Shown: one piece after another, positions 25,636-34,853 of the stretch
Numbering within the stretch: the first letter of the stretch is position 1
How the letters are laid out: every line of letters starts with the position of its first letter
DNA from: Sedimentisphaerales bacterium
GTDB taxonomy: Bacteria; Planctomycetota; Phycisphaerae; Sedimentisphaerales; SG8-4
Reading direction: 5' to 3'
NCBI GenBank assembly: GCA_016928975.1
Contig: JAFGJR010000272.1
Span: 1-64,000, forward strand
DNA length: 64,000 bases
Position numbers and translations under genes: made by a program
The notes under the pieces: model-generated
Database searches by the model: none
Told to the model about the DNA's origin: nothing
Seen by the model: the letters and a program-made list of their open reading frames with translations, nothing else

Positions 25636-28600
25636 ATGAAGTTTGTCCGTGGCTTATTGATCGTCGCATATGGCCTGTTCACCATCGCTGCCCAGACCCT
25701 GTTGTTTCGTGAGTTCGTCACCGCCTTTGAAGGTAACGACATCAGCGTCGGCGTCTTCTTCGGCTCGTGGTTCCTGTGGGTCGGCGCAGGTGCGATGCTC
25801 GTTCGCCGCTGGGGCCGCCTGGCGCAGAGCCTGCTGCATCGCATCGAGCTTCTGTTCCTGGCGTATGTCCCGGCCCTGGCCATTCAACTCCTCCTGATCG
25901 TCCATGTGCGCACGCTGGCCGGCGTCGCCTCGTACGATCTGATGTCCGTGCAGGCCCTGGTCTTCTGGTCGCTGGTCGTCAATGCACCGGTGAGTCTCGT
26001 GACCGGCCTGCTGTTTCCCTTAGCCTGCCGCTGGGTCGAGGAAACACGGGGTCTGGCCATCTCTCGCGTCTACATCCTCGAAGCGGCCGGCAGCTTCCTC
26101 GGCGGCCTCGCCGTGACGGCGCTGTTGGCCCTGCACGTAGAAGCCGTGCAAATCCTCTTCGCGATTACCGTTGCTTTGTCCCTCGTCGTATTCATATCCT
26201 CGTGCGCCGATTCGCGACGCTTTGCGCAGGTTGTCTCTTTGGCTCTTGCTCTGTTGCCCGTTCTCGGCCTGACCACCGGCATTGATCGTTATCTCGCGCA
26301 GCAACTGAGGCTTGTGAAATGGGCGAAGCTGCTTCCGCCGGACGCGTACGGGGGCGCCTTGCAGACGGCGCAGGCGGAGTATCTCTACGGCCAATACCAG
26401 GGCCAGTGGATCGTCGTTCGCGATGGGGCCGCATGCGAGTCGTTGCCGGACGAGGCGGCCGGACAGGCAGCAGCCGTCGCTCTGTGTCAAAAGCCCGATG
26501 CGAAGCGAGTTCTGGTCATTGGCTCGGGTCTCGGACTGTGCAGCCGATTTCTGGCACTGCCGCAGGTCGAGCAGGTTGCCTGGGCGCACGCCGACAGCGA
26601 ATACGTCGCGCGAGTGCCAGGTCGCGTGCCGGAGCAGCTTCGAATTGACGACAACCGCTTTCATCCAATTGTCGAGGAACTGCGGCGATATTTCGCCGGC
26701 ACGCGGGATCGCTTCGATCTGGTTGTCCTGAACCTGCCGGACGTGACGAGCTCGGCCTCCAATCGCTATTTCACGGCCGAGTCCTTTCAGCGGATCAAGG
26801 CGGTGCTGGCGCCCGCCGGCGTGCTCAGTGTGAGCATCGCAGGCGGCGAGAATGTGATGGGCACCGAGCTGGCGGCCCTGGGCGCATCGGTGAGATTGAC
26901 GCTCGAGCGTGTGTTCTCGCGTCTGGTGATCGTCCCGGGGGACGAGACGTGGCTACTCGCCTCGGACTCGCAGAGCCTCACCGGCGACCCGGCGACTCTG
27001 CGGGATCGCTTCGCCGCCATCGAAGGCGCAGAGCAGGTCTTCCCACCAGCCGGACTGCTGTCGGTTTATCTGCCGGACCGCGCAGCGCAGGCGATGGCGA
27101 GTTATGAACAGGTCGATCTGCCTGCCGTGCTGCTGGTTAATCGCGATGCTCATCCGCTGACGCACCTGTATAGTCTCCTCTTGCTGGCGCGCCAGTCCGG
27201 GGCTTCAATAACCCGGCTCATCCGGCTGCTGGCGCTGGGCGGTGCATGGCCCTTTGTGTCGGCCGTTCTGGTTTTCGCCGCACTGCGGGTGTGGGCTATG
27301 ACGAGGCGGCCGGGCGGGCGAGGATCGAGCTTCGACGGCTCGTTCCTGGTGTTCTCCACAGGCTGGATCAGCATCGCCGTCATGATCGTGCTGATGTACC
27401 TTTACGAGACCCGCTTCGGCTCCCTGTACCTCCACGTCGGCGTGATCTCCTCTCTCTTTATGGTCGGCCTGACCCTCGGCGCCGCAATCGTCGAGCGGCT
27501 GATTCAAACGCGTGGGCAGCGTAGTGCGGTAGTGCTCATTGGCCTGATCTCGCTCCACACCTTGGTGCTGTTGGGGGTCGCGGAGGCCGTGCCGCGATGG
27601 GAGGCGGGACACGCGCTATTTGCAGCGACCTTCATCCTCTGTGGTCTGTGCTGTGGCGGCTATTGGCCTCTGGCTGCCGCGCACCTCGCGTTGGCCGGCT
27701 TCCATCCCGGCGAGGCGGGCAGCCGGCTCGAGACCGCAGACCACCTCGGAGCCTGTGTCGGTGGTCTGGCGGCGAGCCTGTTGATGCTTCCCGTACTGGG
27801 GACTGCGACCACGCTGCTGGTGCTCATCGGTGTGCTCCTGGCGAATATTCCCGCCGCCGTGGCAACCTTGTGGAGACACAAGCCTGCCGCCGCAATGCAG
27901 GTCGAGCAGCCGTGGGCAACATATGTGGGATATACTCTCTTTGGCATCGCCGCATGGGTGGTCGTCAGTTCCAACGTATTGACGGCAGCCGCATCCCGCC
28001 TTCAGCCGCATCTGCCTCCGTATGCCGTGCAGACTCTGGCTGGCGGACAGGACACACGGGAACAAGCGGTGACTTCGCCGGACGGCGGCAGTCACGCTCG
28101 CTATTTCGCGATCTCACAGGCCGGCGGATCACCCACTGGATTCATTCTCAGCTCGGCAGACTTCGCCCCTGGCGTCTGGGGCTTTGGCGGAAGAATCAAT
28201 CTGGCGATGCGCATCGACGACAAGGGCACGCTCGTCGATTTCCTGATCGTGCGATCGAACGAGACACCCACGTATCTCGATCTCGTTCGGCCCTGGCTGG
28301 TCGGCCTGAAAGGAAAGGACCTCTTCGTGCCGCAGCCGTTCGTGGGCGTGAACGCCGTCACCGGTGCGACGATCAGTTCCCAGGCGATCCTCGGCGCGTT
28401 GCAGGAATCGTCACGGCAATTTGCGGCGCAGGTGCTGGGCAAGGACATCGCTACGGCAGACGAGAACACCGTCCGGGCCACGTGGCGGCAATACGTGTCG
28501 GACTTGGCTGGCCTCTACCTTCCGGCAGCCTTCGTGACGGCTGTTCTCGTGACGCTGTGGGGCGGGTTCTGGAGCCGGCTGGTCGTGCTGATACTCACGT

Positions 28601-29493
28601 TCGTTGTCGGTGGTCTCGTGCTCAATGCTCAATACTCCAGCGAGCAGATCGTGACGCTGCTTTCCCTTGACGTCCCTGCGGCGAAGTGGACTGGCACGTT
28701 CCTGCTGGTCGTTGGCGTGCCGCTGCTGGTGATTCTCTTCGGCAATCTCTACTGTGGCTATGTGTGTCCCCTGGGTGCCGCACAGGAACTGCTCAGCTAC
28801 CTGTTGCCGCGGCGCTTCAGACCGGCCGTCGAGCACAACCGGATGCGTCCGGCCCGGATCGTGCGGCACGCCGTGCTCTTCACGCTGATCGTGGTGTTCT
28901 TCCTGTCCCGCCACCGGACGGCCCTCTCAGGCGATCCACTGATTCGTATCTTCAGTCTCCAGGCTTTGATGGACCCGGCTGTGCCTTCCTGGATGTGGAT
29001 CGTCATGGCCGTGGTCTTGGTCGGCTCGCTGTTCATCGTTCGCTTCTGGTGCCGATACCTCTGTCCGACAGGGGCCTTCCTGTCGCTGCTGAATCATCTC
29101 ACGTTGCTGAAGCGGTGGCTGCCGGCCAAACGCTTTGGTCGCTGCGAATTTGGCGTGACTGCGAGCGAGCACATTGACTGCATTCACTGCGATCGTTGCC
29201 GGTATCCGGTGGTGAAGGATGGAGACGCGAGATCTTGCGTCTCTATGATAGGGGCCTCGCCGCATCCATTCCTCCTGGCCGTGGTGGTCGCGGGTGTGGT
29301 CATGGCGGGCGTGTCCATCCGCCAGTTCCGCCGGGTGATGCCGGTCGTGCTGGAGGGCCCCGCTGCAACAGTCGGCGCCGCGGGCCAGCCCAGGGACGTG
29401 GACCTGCAACGGATCCGTACCCTGATCGAGCAGGGAGGGCTGTCCGATAGGGAGGCGGAGCACTACAAGAAGCTCGACGAGACCGGCCCATAG
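25636..29493 (+). CDS. Membrane fusion: spermidine synthase-like, FMN-binding and NosR/NapH-like Fe-S modules
   Basis: 1285 aa. N-terminal membrane segments (MKFVRGLLIVAYGLFTIAAQ, LFFREF-like) resemble fused MFS/spermidine synthase proteins; a Rossmann-like block at about 270-440 has RVLVIGSGLGLCSRFL and RFDLVVLNLPD. More membrane helices follow (about 530-790). About residues 850-930 form an FMN-binding domain ending VNAVTGATISSQAILGAL, whose TGAT threonine is the usual site of covalent FMN attachment by ApbE. The C-terminal third is NosR/NapH-like: LYCGYVCPLGA (about 1036), CRYLCPTGAF (about 1138) and CEFGVTASEHIDCIHCDRC (about 1171-1189). Residues about 1196-1204 come from a palindromic repeat. 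Electron transfer across the membrane is the inferred role. The putative aminopropyl-transfer site is not verifiable, and no strong ribosome site precedes the ATG. Confidence 0.85.
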   Translation: MKFVRGLLIVAYGLFTIAAQTLLFREFVTAFEGNDISVGVFFGSWFLWVGAGAMLVRRWGRLAQSLLHRIELLFLAYVPALAIQLLLIVHVRTLAGVASYDLMSVQALVFWSLVVNAPVSLVTGLLFPLACRWVEETRGLAISRVYILEAAGSFLGGLAVTALLALHVEAVQILFAITVALSLVVFISSCADSRRFAQVVSLALALLPVLGLTTGIDRYLAQQLRLVKWAKLLPPDAYGGALQTAQAEYLYGQYQGQWIVVRDGAACESLPDEAAGQAAAVALCQKPDAKRVLVIGSGLGLCSRFLALPQVEQVAWAHADSEYVARVPGRVPEQLRIDDNRFHPIVEELRRYFAGTRDRFDLVVLNLPDVTSSASNRYFTAESFQRIKAVLAPAGVLSVSIAGGENVMGTELAALGASVRLTLERVFSRLVIVPGDETWLLASDSQSLTGDPATLRDRFAAIEGAEQVFPPAGLLSVYLPDRAAQAMASYEQVDLPAVLLVNRDAHPLTHLYSLLLLARQSGASITRLIRLLALGGAWPFVSAVLVFAALRVWAMTRRPGGRGSSFDGSFLVFSTGWISIAVMIVLMYLYETRFGSLYLHVGVISSLFMVGLTLGAAIVERLIQTRGQRSAVVLIGLISLHTLVLLGVAEAVPRWEAGHALFAATFILCGLCCGGYWPLAAAHLALAGFHPGEAGSRLETADHLGACVGGLAASLLMLPVLGTATTLLVLIGVLLANIPAAVATLWRHKPAAAMQVEQPWATYVGYTLFGIAAWVVVSSNVLTAAASRLQPHLPPYAVQTLAGGQDTREQAVTSPDGGSHARYFAISQAGGSPTGFILSSADFAPGVWGFGGRINLAMRIDDKGTLVDFLIVRSNETPTYLDLVRPWLVGLKGKDLFVPQPFVGVNAVTGATISSQAILGALQESSRQFAAQVLGKDIATADENTVRATWRQYVSDLAGLYLPAAFVTAVLVTLWGGFWSRLVVLILTFVVGGLVLNAQYSSEQIVTLLSLDVPAAKWTGTFLLVVGVPLLVILFGNLYCGYVCPLGAAQELLSYLLPRRFRPAVEHNRMRPARIVRHAVLFTLIVVFFLSRHRTALSGDPLIRIFSLQALMDPAVPSWMWIVMAVVLVGSLFIVRFWCRYLCPTGAFLSLLNHLTLLKRWLPAKRFGRCEFGVTASEHIDCIHCDRCRYPVVKDGDARSCVSMIGASPHPFLLAVVVAGVVMAGVSIRQFRRVMPVVLEGPAATVGAAGQPRDVDLQRIRTLIEQGGLSDREAEHYKKLDETGP
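29219..29246. repeat. 28-bp palindromic repeat, copy D, inside a coding gene
   Basis: GGAGACGCGAGATCTTGCGT followed by CTCT. It is read in frame on the plus strand as GDARSCVSM just after the last cysteine cluster (CIHCDRCRYP) of the membrane flavin/Fe-S protein, leaving the frame open into the final membrane helix. Confidence 0.85.
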
Positions 29494-29567
29494 AGGCGAA
29501 TATCGTCGGGTGGTATGATGCAGGGACCGGTTCACGCATCGGCAGATGCACCTTGAGGAGTGATTCT

Positions 29568-30599
29568 ATGCGGCTTGTTGTGGCGATGTTCGTGATTGTC
29601 GGCGGTCTCACTGTCTCGGGATTGGCTCGGCAGGCGGAGTTGGGTCCCTCCGATCTCAAGGTGACGGCGCTCGCGAGGGAGTTGCACGGCAAAGGCTGGA
29701 TCGTCTACAGTGCGAAGACGGACGTGGGGGATTGGGACTTGCACATGATGCGCCCGGACGGCTGGGGTCAGCGCAATGTCACGAATACCCCGGCATTCAA
29801 CGAGGCGGGTGCGAAGTTCTCCCCCGACGGTCGCAAGCTCCTCTACTATCGGATGCCCAAGGGCAACGCCGTGGACAACAACAAGTATGGCCTTTATGAG
29901 CTTGTTCTTGCTGATTCGGACGGGGCCAACCCGAACGTCTGGGGCATCGGCTTTCAGTGGGCATCGTGGGGGCCGGACGGGAAAAGCCTCGCGTGCCTGT
30001 CCATCCAGGGAATCAACATCGTTGATGTATCCACCCGAAAGGTGATTCGCAGCCTCCCTCGCCAAGGAGTTGTCCAGCAACTCGTCTGGTCGCCCGACGG
30101 CAAGTGGTTCGCCGGGACGGTCAATGGTCTGGGCGTCGCGTGGGCTATCGGCAGGCTGAATACCGAGTCGGCGCAGATCAATGCCGTCAGCGAGACGGAC
30201 CGCTACAACTGCACGCCCGACTGGTTCCCCGACAGCACTCATGTGATCTACTCTCGCGGCATTGTGCCGGGCCAGATGGACTGGGCGCAGCTTTGGATGG
30301 GCAGCGGCGACGGTAGCGAGCGGCGCATGCTCTATGCCGAGGATGGCCGGCATATCTACGGCGGGTGTATCTCGCCGGACGGAAAGTACGTCCTTTTCAC
30401 AAGGTCCAAGCAGGACCTCGGCGAGGTCGACAACTCGCAAACGACGATGGCGGTCATTCGCTACGATGACACCCCAATGGCTCGCGGTCAGGACCGCACC
30501 CGGCACAAGGAGTATCCGAAGGTGAACGTGGGGCCGCTGCTGTACCTCGGCCGGGGTTGGGAGCCGCACTGGACATATACGGAGATCGTGAGTCGATGA
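29568..30599 (+). CDS. Exported TolB/PD40-type beta-propeller protein
   Basis: 343 aa. The start at 29568 has TTGAGGAG 6 nt upstream. A Sec signal (MRLVVAMFVIVGGLTVSGLARQA) is followed by repeated WD40-like PD40 motifs: AKFSPDGRKLLYY, ASWGPDGKSLACL, LVWSPDGKWFAGT, PDWFPDSTHVIYS and GCISPDGKYVLFT, enough for a five- or six-bladed propeller. Such proteins accompany glycan-degradation genes, but none of these motifs indicates an enzyme. The stop overlaps the start of the next gene (ATGA), so the three genes 29568-34836 look like an operon. Confidence 0.85.
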   Translation: MRLVVAMFVIVGGLTVSGLARQAELGPSDLKVTALARELHGKGWIVYSAKTDVGDWDLHMMRPDGWGQRNVTNTPAFNEAGAKFSPDGRKLLYYRMPKGNAVDNNKYGLYELVLADSDGANPNVWGIGFQWASWGPDGKSLACLSIQGINIVDVSTRKVIRSLPRQGVVQQLVWSPDGKWFAGTVNGLGVAWAIGRLNTESAQINAVSETDRYNCTPDWFPDSTHVIYSRGIVPGQMDWAQLWMGSGDGSERRMLYAEDGRHIYGGCISPDGKYVLFTRSKQDLGEVDNSQTTMAVIRYDDTPMARGQDRTRHKEYPKVNVGPLLYLGRGWEPHWTYTEIVSR

Positions 30600-33424
30600 A
30601 GGTGGAGTCGAGCATGAAGATGCACGTGCGAGCGTCGCAGATGATTCTCGCATTGCTGCCTGTGATTGCATTGGCTTCGTCATTGACGGCTGCTGATGTG
30701 AAGGTGCACGTTTTCTGGGGTCATCAGGCACAAGACCCGGGGGCGTTCCACGTCAAGGCTCTGACGGAACAGGTGGAGGTTGTTGGCATGTCCGCTGAGG
30801 GGATGGAAGCGGAGGATCGGTGCCGGGAGGGGCTCTGGCAAACGACCGCCGGGGCGAGCGATGTCGATGGTCTGGTGCTGACACTGCGTTACGATGACAT
30901 GCTCATCCAGGAGATCGGGAATCTGCACGGTATCTGGAAGTACCTGTTCGAGCACGGTGACGTCGATACGGCTGGCCGACTCCGCAACGATGCCGCATTT
31001 CGCCCGGACCCGCGCAGGCTGACGATCCAAGTGGATGAGCAGGGCGCGCGGGGATTCAGTGTAGCCATCGATCAGCTTCTGCGGAATAAGGTATTCTGGA
31101 TACCTTCGCTCGATCTATATCTGGCGGTCGGTGAAATGCCGATTTCCTTCGAGGAGCACCAGAGACAATTGCAGCCGTGGCGCGGCAAGCGCATTCTGGA
31201 TCAGGTCCATGCCGAGCCCGAGGCGACATACGAGCAATACACGGCCCGGTGGGAGGACATGGGCAGCCCCCAGTATGTGAACCCGTCGCAGCCTTTCCCG
31301 GGCCATATCGTGTGCATCACGTGGGACAGTGCGATCCCCAAGTTCGGCATCGACCGCGGCGCCGGCGTCTGGAGCGACCTGGGTAATCCGGACAGGCTGC
31401 GATTCTGGTACGACTTCGGCGATCTGTCGTCAGGGCTCGGCGACTCTTGGAAAGGGCAACGGCTGAAGGACGGCCTGCCGGTCATCACGACCTCGCTGGA
31501 GAAGAGTGGGATTGGTTACGAGGTCGAGCAGTTCGCCTATCCTTTGAGCGGCCCGCCAAAGGAACGACGCGGCAATATCCCGATGGTCCTGCTACAGAAG
31601 CTCACCTTCACGAATCGTGAAGATACCGTCAAACGGGTCTCCGTCACGATCCACCAGCAGAGAGAAATACCGGAGCCTGGGCAACTGAAGGTCGTGGCCG
31701 GTAGCGGGCAAGAGGTGTTCTCTTTCGAGAACAGCCTCACGCACGATGTCCTTTTCGCCATGGAGGGGACGGGACTGAGTATCAGCCAGATCCGCGAGTT
31801 GAATTCAGGAGACAGAGACGAAAAGTCAAAGAGCGGAACTTGGCGGGTGAAGGTCGCATTTGATCTGGCGGCGAATGGTGTGCGAGAGATTATTGTCAAG
31901 CTACCCTCGCCGGTCGTCAGCTCAGAGGATCGTGCAGGGCTCAGGGGCTTATCCTACGCGCGGGCTCGCTCGCAAACGCTGGCTTTCTGGGAGGACTACC
32001 TGAGGCGCGGAGCACATTTCCGTATTTCGGAGCCGGCGGTCAATGAGCTGTTCCGTGCAAGTCTGTGGCATGCGCTGCGTCTGCCTCGCCGGCACGGCGG
32101 GGCGGGCGACGATGTCAAGATCGATTTGCCATACTCAAACTTCGCGTATGGGCAACAGGGCACACCCTGGCCGGTCAACCAGGCGGTGTACGTGGACTAC
32201 ATGCTCTACGACCTCCGCGGCTATCACGACATCGCTGTCGAAGAGCTTGCGGCGATGTATCGCAACAACCAGGAAGCGAACGGCCGCGTTGGTGGCTACG
32301 CGAACTGGGGTGTATATGCGCCGGGCATGATTTACGCGGTCGCCAAGGACTACCTGCTCTCCGGGGACCGCGCGGCCCTGGACAAGCTGATGCCGTACAC
32401 GCTCAAGGCCCTCGATTGGTGCCTTGGCGAGATTCGGCGGCAGGGCCCATCCGTCGGTTTGGTCCGCGCCCCGCTCAACGACCTGACCGGCGATGGTGCG
32501 TGGGCGTTCAACCAGGCGTACGTGTGCGCCGGACTCGACCTGTTCGGCAGGGTGCTCAAACAGATCAATCACCCGCGGGCGCAGGAGTGTCTGGCGGCGG
32601 CGAGTGACTTCAAGCGAGCCGTTCAGCGGGGTTTCGAGGCGGCAACTGTGCGGTCACCGCTGGTGCAGTTGCGGGATCGCACGTGGACGCCCTACGTGCC
32701 GTGCGAGGCGACGCGATCCGGGCGCCTGTACGACCAGTGGTATCCAACAGACGTGGACACGGGGGCGCTGCACCTGTCCCGACTGCGGGCGCTCGATCCG
32801 GCCGGACCACTGACCACCTGTCTTCTCAACGACCACGAGGACAACCTCTTCCTTGGCGGGTGGGGCATGGCGAATGAGCCGGTCTACAATCAGCAAGCGA
32901 CCGTCTATCTGCTCCGCGATGACCCCAAGGCCGTGATTCGGGCCTTCTACAGCATGATGGCCTGTGCGTTCAGTCACTCAGTCTTCGAGCCGGTGGAGCA
33001 TCGCTGGGCGTGGGGCCAGTACTTCGGCCCACCCAGCACCGACGGCGCCTGGTTCGAGCTCTATCGTCATATGCTCATTCACGAACTGGACGATGACACC
33101 CTGCTCCTGATGCAGGCGGCACCCAGGAAATGGCTGGAAGGCGGCAAGAGCATTGAGGTCCAGCGAGCGCCCACTTACTACGGCCGAATGTCGATGAGGG
33201 TGGACAGTCACGCCGCCTCCGGCACGATCGTCGTGGAGATCGACATGCCGGACCGCACATCCCCCAGGGTTCTTCTGGTCCGCCTGCGACATCCACAAGG
33301 CATGCCCATCCGCTCGGTGGTCGTCAATGGTGCGGCCTGGACGGACTTCAATATTCGAAAGGAATGGCTGCGAATCGAGCGGCCAGACCAGCGACATTAC
33401 TCTATCGTCGCGTCCTACCGATGA
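30596..33424 (+). CDS. Secreted six-hairpin-type glycoside hydrolase, paralog of the 18047 protein
   Basis: About 942 aa from ATG 30596, which overlaps the upstream stop by 4 bp. A signal peptide (ILALLPVIALASSLTAA) precedes a beta-rich N-terminal region (about 30-480) and an alpha-helical barrel-like half: LFRASLWHALRLPRRHGG, WPVNQAVYVDYMLYDLRGYHD, RVGGYANWGVYAPGMIY, KALDWCLGEI, LNDHEDNLFLGGWGMANEP. The C-terminus RAPTYYGRMSMRVDSHAASG to VVVNGAAWTDFNIRKEWLRI aligns with the end of the glycosidase at 18047. It is probably an exo- or unsaturated-sugar-acting enzyme of the (alpha/alpha)6 clan. Substrate unknown. Confidence 0.75.
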   Translation: MKVESSMKMHVRASQMILALLPVIALASSLTAADVKVHVFWGHQAQDPGAFHVKALTEQVEVVGMSAEGMEAEDRCREGLWQTTAGASDVDGLVLTLRYDDMLIQEIGNLHGIWKYLFEHGDVDTAGRLRNDAAFRPDPRRLTIQVDEQGARGFSVAIDQLLRNKVFWIPSLDLYLAVGEMPISFEEHQRQLQPWRGKRILDQVHAEPEATYEQYTARWEDMGSPQYVNPSQPFPGHIVCITWDSAIPKFGIDRGAGVWSDLGNPDRLRFWYDFGDLSSGLGDSWKGQRLKDGLPVITTSLEKSGIGYEVEQFAYPLSGPPKERRGNIPMVLLQKLTFTNREDTVKRVSVTIHQQREIPEPGQLKVVAGSGQEVFSFENSLTHDVLFAMEGTGLSISQIRELNSGDRDEKSKSGTWRVKVAFDLAANGVREIIVKLPSPVVSSEDRAGLRGLSYARARSQTLAFWEDYLRRGAHFRISEPAVNELFRASLWHALRLPRRHGGAGDDVKIDLPYSNFAYGQQGTPWPVNQAVYVDYMLYDLRGYHDIAVEELAAMYRNNQEANGRVGGYANWGVYAPGMIYAVAKDYLLSGDRAALDKLMPYTLKALDWCLGEIRRQGPSVGLVRAPLNDLTGDGAWAFNQAYVCAGLDLFGRVLKQINHPRAQECLAAASDFKRAVQRGFEAATVRSPLVQLRDRTWTPYVPCEATRSGRLYDQWYPTDVDTGALHLSRLRALDPAGPLTTCLLNDHEDNLFLGGWGMANEPVYNQQATVYLLRDDPKAVIRAFYSMMACAFSHSVFEPVEHRWAWGQYFGPPSTDGAWFELYRHMLIHELDDDTLLLMQAAPRKWLEGGKSIEVQRAPTYYGRMSMRVDSHAASGTIVVEIDMPDRTSPRVLLVRLRHPQGMPIRSVVVNGAAWTDFNIRKEWLRIERPDQRHYSIVASYR

Positions 33425-33435
33425 AAGGAGAAGGT

Positions 33436-34836
33436 ATGATCCGACACTTCCTGGTGAGCGTGATGGTTTTGCTGTGTGCGGCGGCGGCATTCGCTCAGAA
33501 TGAACCGGTGCAGGTGACAGTCTCGCTGAACGAGCGGCTGGGGCCGATGAAGATCGACCAGTTTGCCCTGGGGCAGGGCGGTTTGTCCGAGGACCCGATG
33601 TGGGATAGCCGCATCGCGGAGGTTCGGGCGCTCCGCCCCAGGATCATCCGCCTATTCATTCAGGAGTACTCCGATCTGCTGCCCGCCAAAGGCAAGTACC
33701 ACTTTGAGACGCTGGACCGCAGCGTCGAGATGATTCTCCGGGCCGGGGCCAAGCCGCTCATGTGCATCTGCTTCAAGCCCCGTGTTCTGTTCCCAGTGGT
33801 CGATCACGACGTCGTCGAGCCGAACGACTACGGCCAATGGGAGGAACTGATCTTTCATCTCGTCCGTCATTATTCACAGCGCGGGGCCGGCATTCGCTAC
33901 TGGGAAGTGGCCAACGAGCCCGACATCGGCGAGAGCGGCGGCTGTCCCTACCGTTTCAAGCCAGACAGCTACTGTCGTTATTACCAACACACGGTCTCTG
34001 CGATCCTCCGTGCCGACCCGAATGCTCTGGTCGGCGGTCCGGCTCTGGCCTGGTGGGGTTCGCCGATTCTGCCGGCATTGCTGGACCTGTGCAGCCGGGA
34101 CAAGGTGCCCCTGCATTTTGTTTCCTGGCATATCTATAGCAGCGATCCAAAGCAGATTCGCGGCACGATCGACGGGATGCAGGCACTTCTCAGGAAATAC
34201 CCCGACCTGCATCCGGAGACTTTCCTTGACGAGTGGAACCTGAATCTGGGGTTTCCGCCGTCGGACCCAAGGATTCAGCCGTGTTTTGTGGCGGAGGTCG
34301 CCTGGCAGATGAAGGACGCGGGTCTGGACTACTCGTGCTACTACCACATCCGCGACTACCACGTGCAGTTCGAGCGGTTCGTGCCGTTCATGTCCCCCGG
34401 CGGTACGGCGTTCATGGCCGGCTGGTGGAACCGCATGCCACAGTTCGATGGGCTGTTCGATTTCCAGGACAACGTGCGGCCTGCGTACTTCACGTTCAAG
34501 CTGCTGTCACGGCTGACCGGCGACCGCTTGCAGATGACCTCGACCGGCGCCAACGTACATGGCCTGGCCGCCCGCGACGATAGGTACTCCGCCTACCAGT
34601 ACAATGTCCTGCTGTGGAATTTCTCCGGTTCGCCCGTTCCCGTGGAGCTTGCCCTGAAGGACGTCCCCGGCCGCCTGACGGCCAAGCCGATTGTCCTCGA
34701 CGCCGCGACGGCGAGCAACGATGAGATCGCCCGCCTGCGGCCGGAAAGCTCCTTCGAGATCAGGCCCGAGCAGCCGACGATTCGTGCTTCCGTGGAACCC
34801 TACGAGATACGCTTCTGGTCCTTCGAGCGGCGTTGA
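33436..34836 (+). CDS. Secreted GH39-like glycoside hydrolase
   Basis: 466 aa. The start at 33436 has AAAGGAG 5 nt upstream and lies 11 nt after the preceding stop. A signal peptide (MIRHFLVSVMVLLCAAAAFAQ) leads to a TIM barrel: VRALRPRIIRLFIQEY, RYWEVANEPDIGE with the predicted acid/base glutamate (about residue 160), HFVSWHIYS, and TFLDEWNLNLG with the predicted nucleophile (about residue 266), followed by a C-terminal beta domain (SAYQYNVLLWNFSG). The spacing and motifs fit clan GH-A, GH39 most closely (xylosidase or iduronidase type); GH51-like or GH79-like assignment remains possible. It ends 17 bp before a convergent gene. Confidence 0.82.
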   Translation: MIRHFLVSVMVLLCAAAAFAQNEPVQVTVSLNERLGPMKIDQFALGQGGLSEDPMWDSRIAEVRALRPRIIRLFIQEYSDLLPAKGKYHFETLDRSVEMILRAGAKPLMCICFKPRVLFPVVDHDVVEPNDYGQWEELIFHLVRHYSQRGAGIRYWEVANEPDIGESGGCPYRFKPDSYCRYYQHTVSAILRADPNALVGGPALAWWGSPILPALLDLCSRDKVPLHFVSWHIYSSDPKQIRGTIDGMQALLRKYPDLHPETFLDEWNLNLGFPPSDPRIQPCFVAEVAWQMKDAGLDYSCYYHIRDYHVQFERFVPFMSPGGTAFMAGWWNRMPQFDGLFDFQDNVRPAYFTFKLLSRLTGDRLQMTSTGANVHGLAARDDRYSAYQYNVLLWNFSGSPVPVELALKDVPGRLTAKPIVLDAATASNDEIARLRPESSFEIRPEQPTIRASVEPYEIRFWSFERR

Positions 34837-34853
34837 TCGAGCGTCTGTCATCG

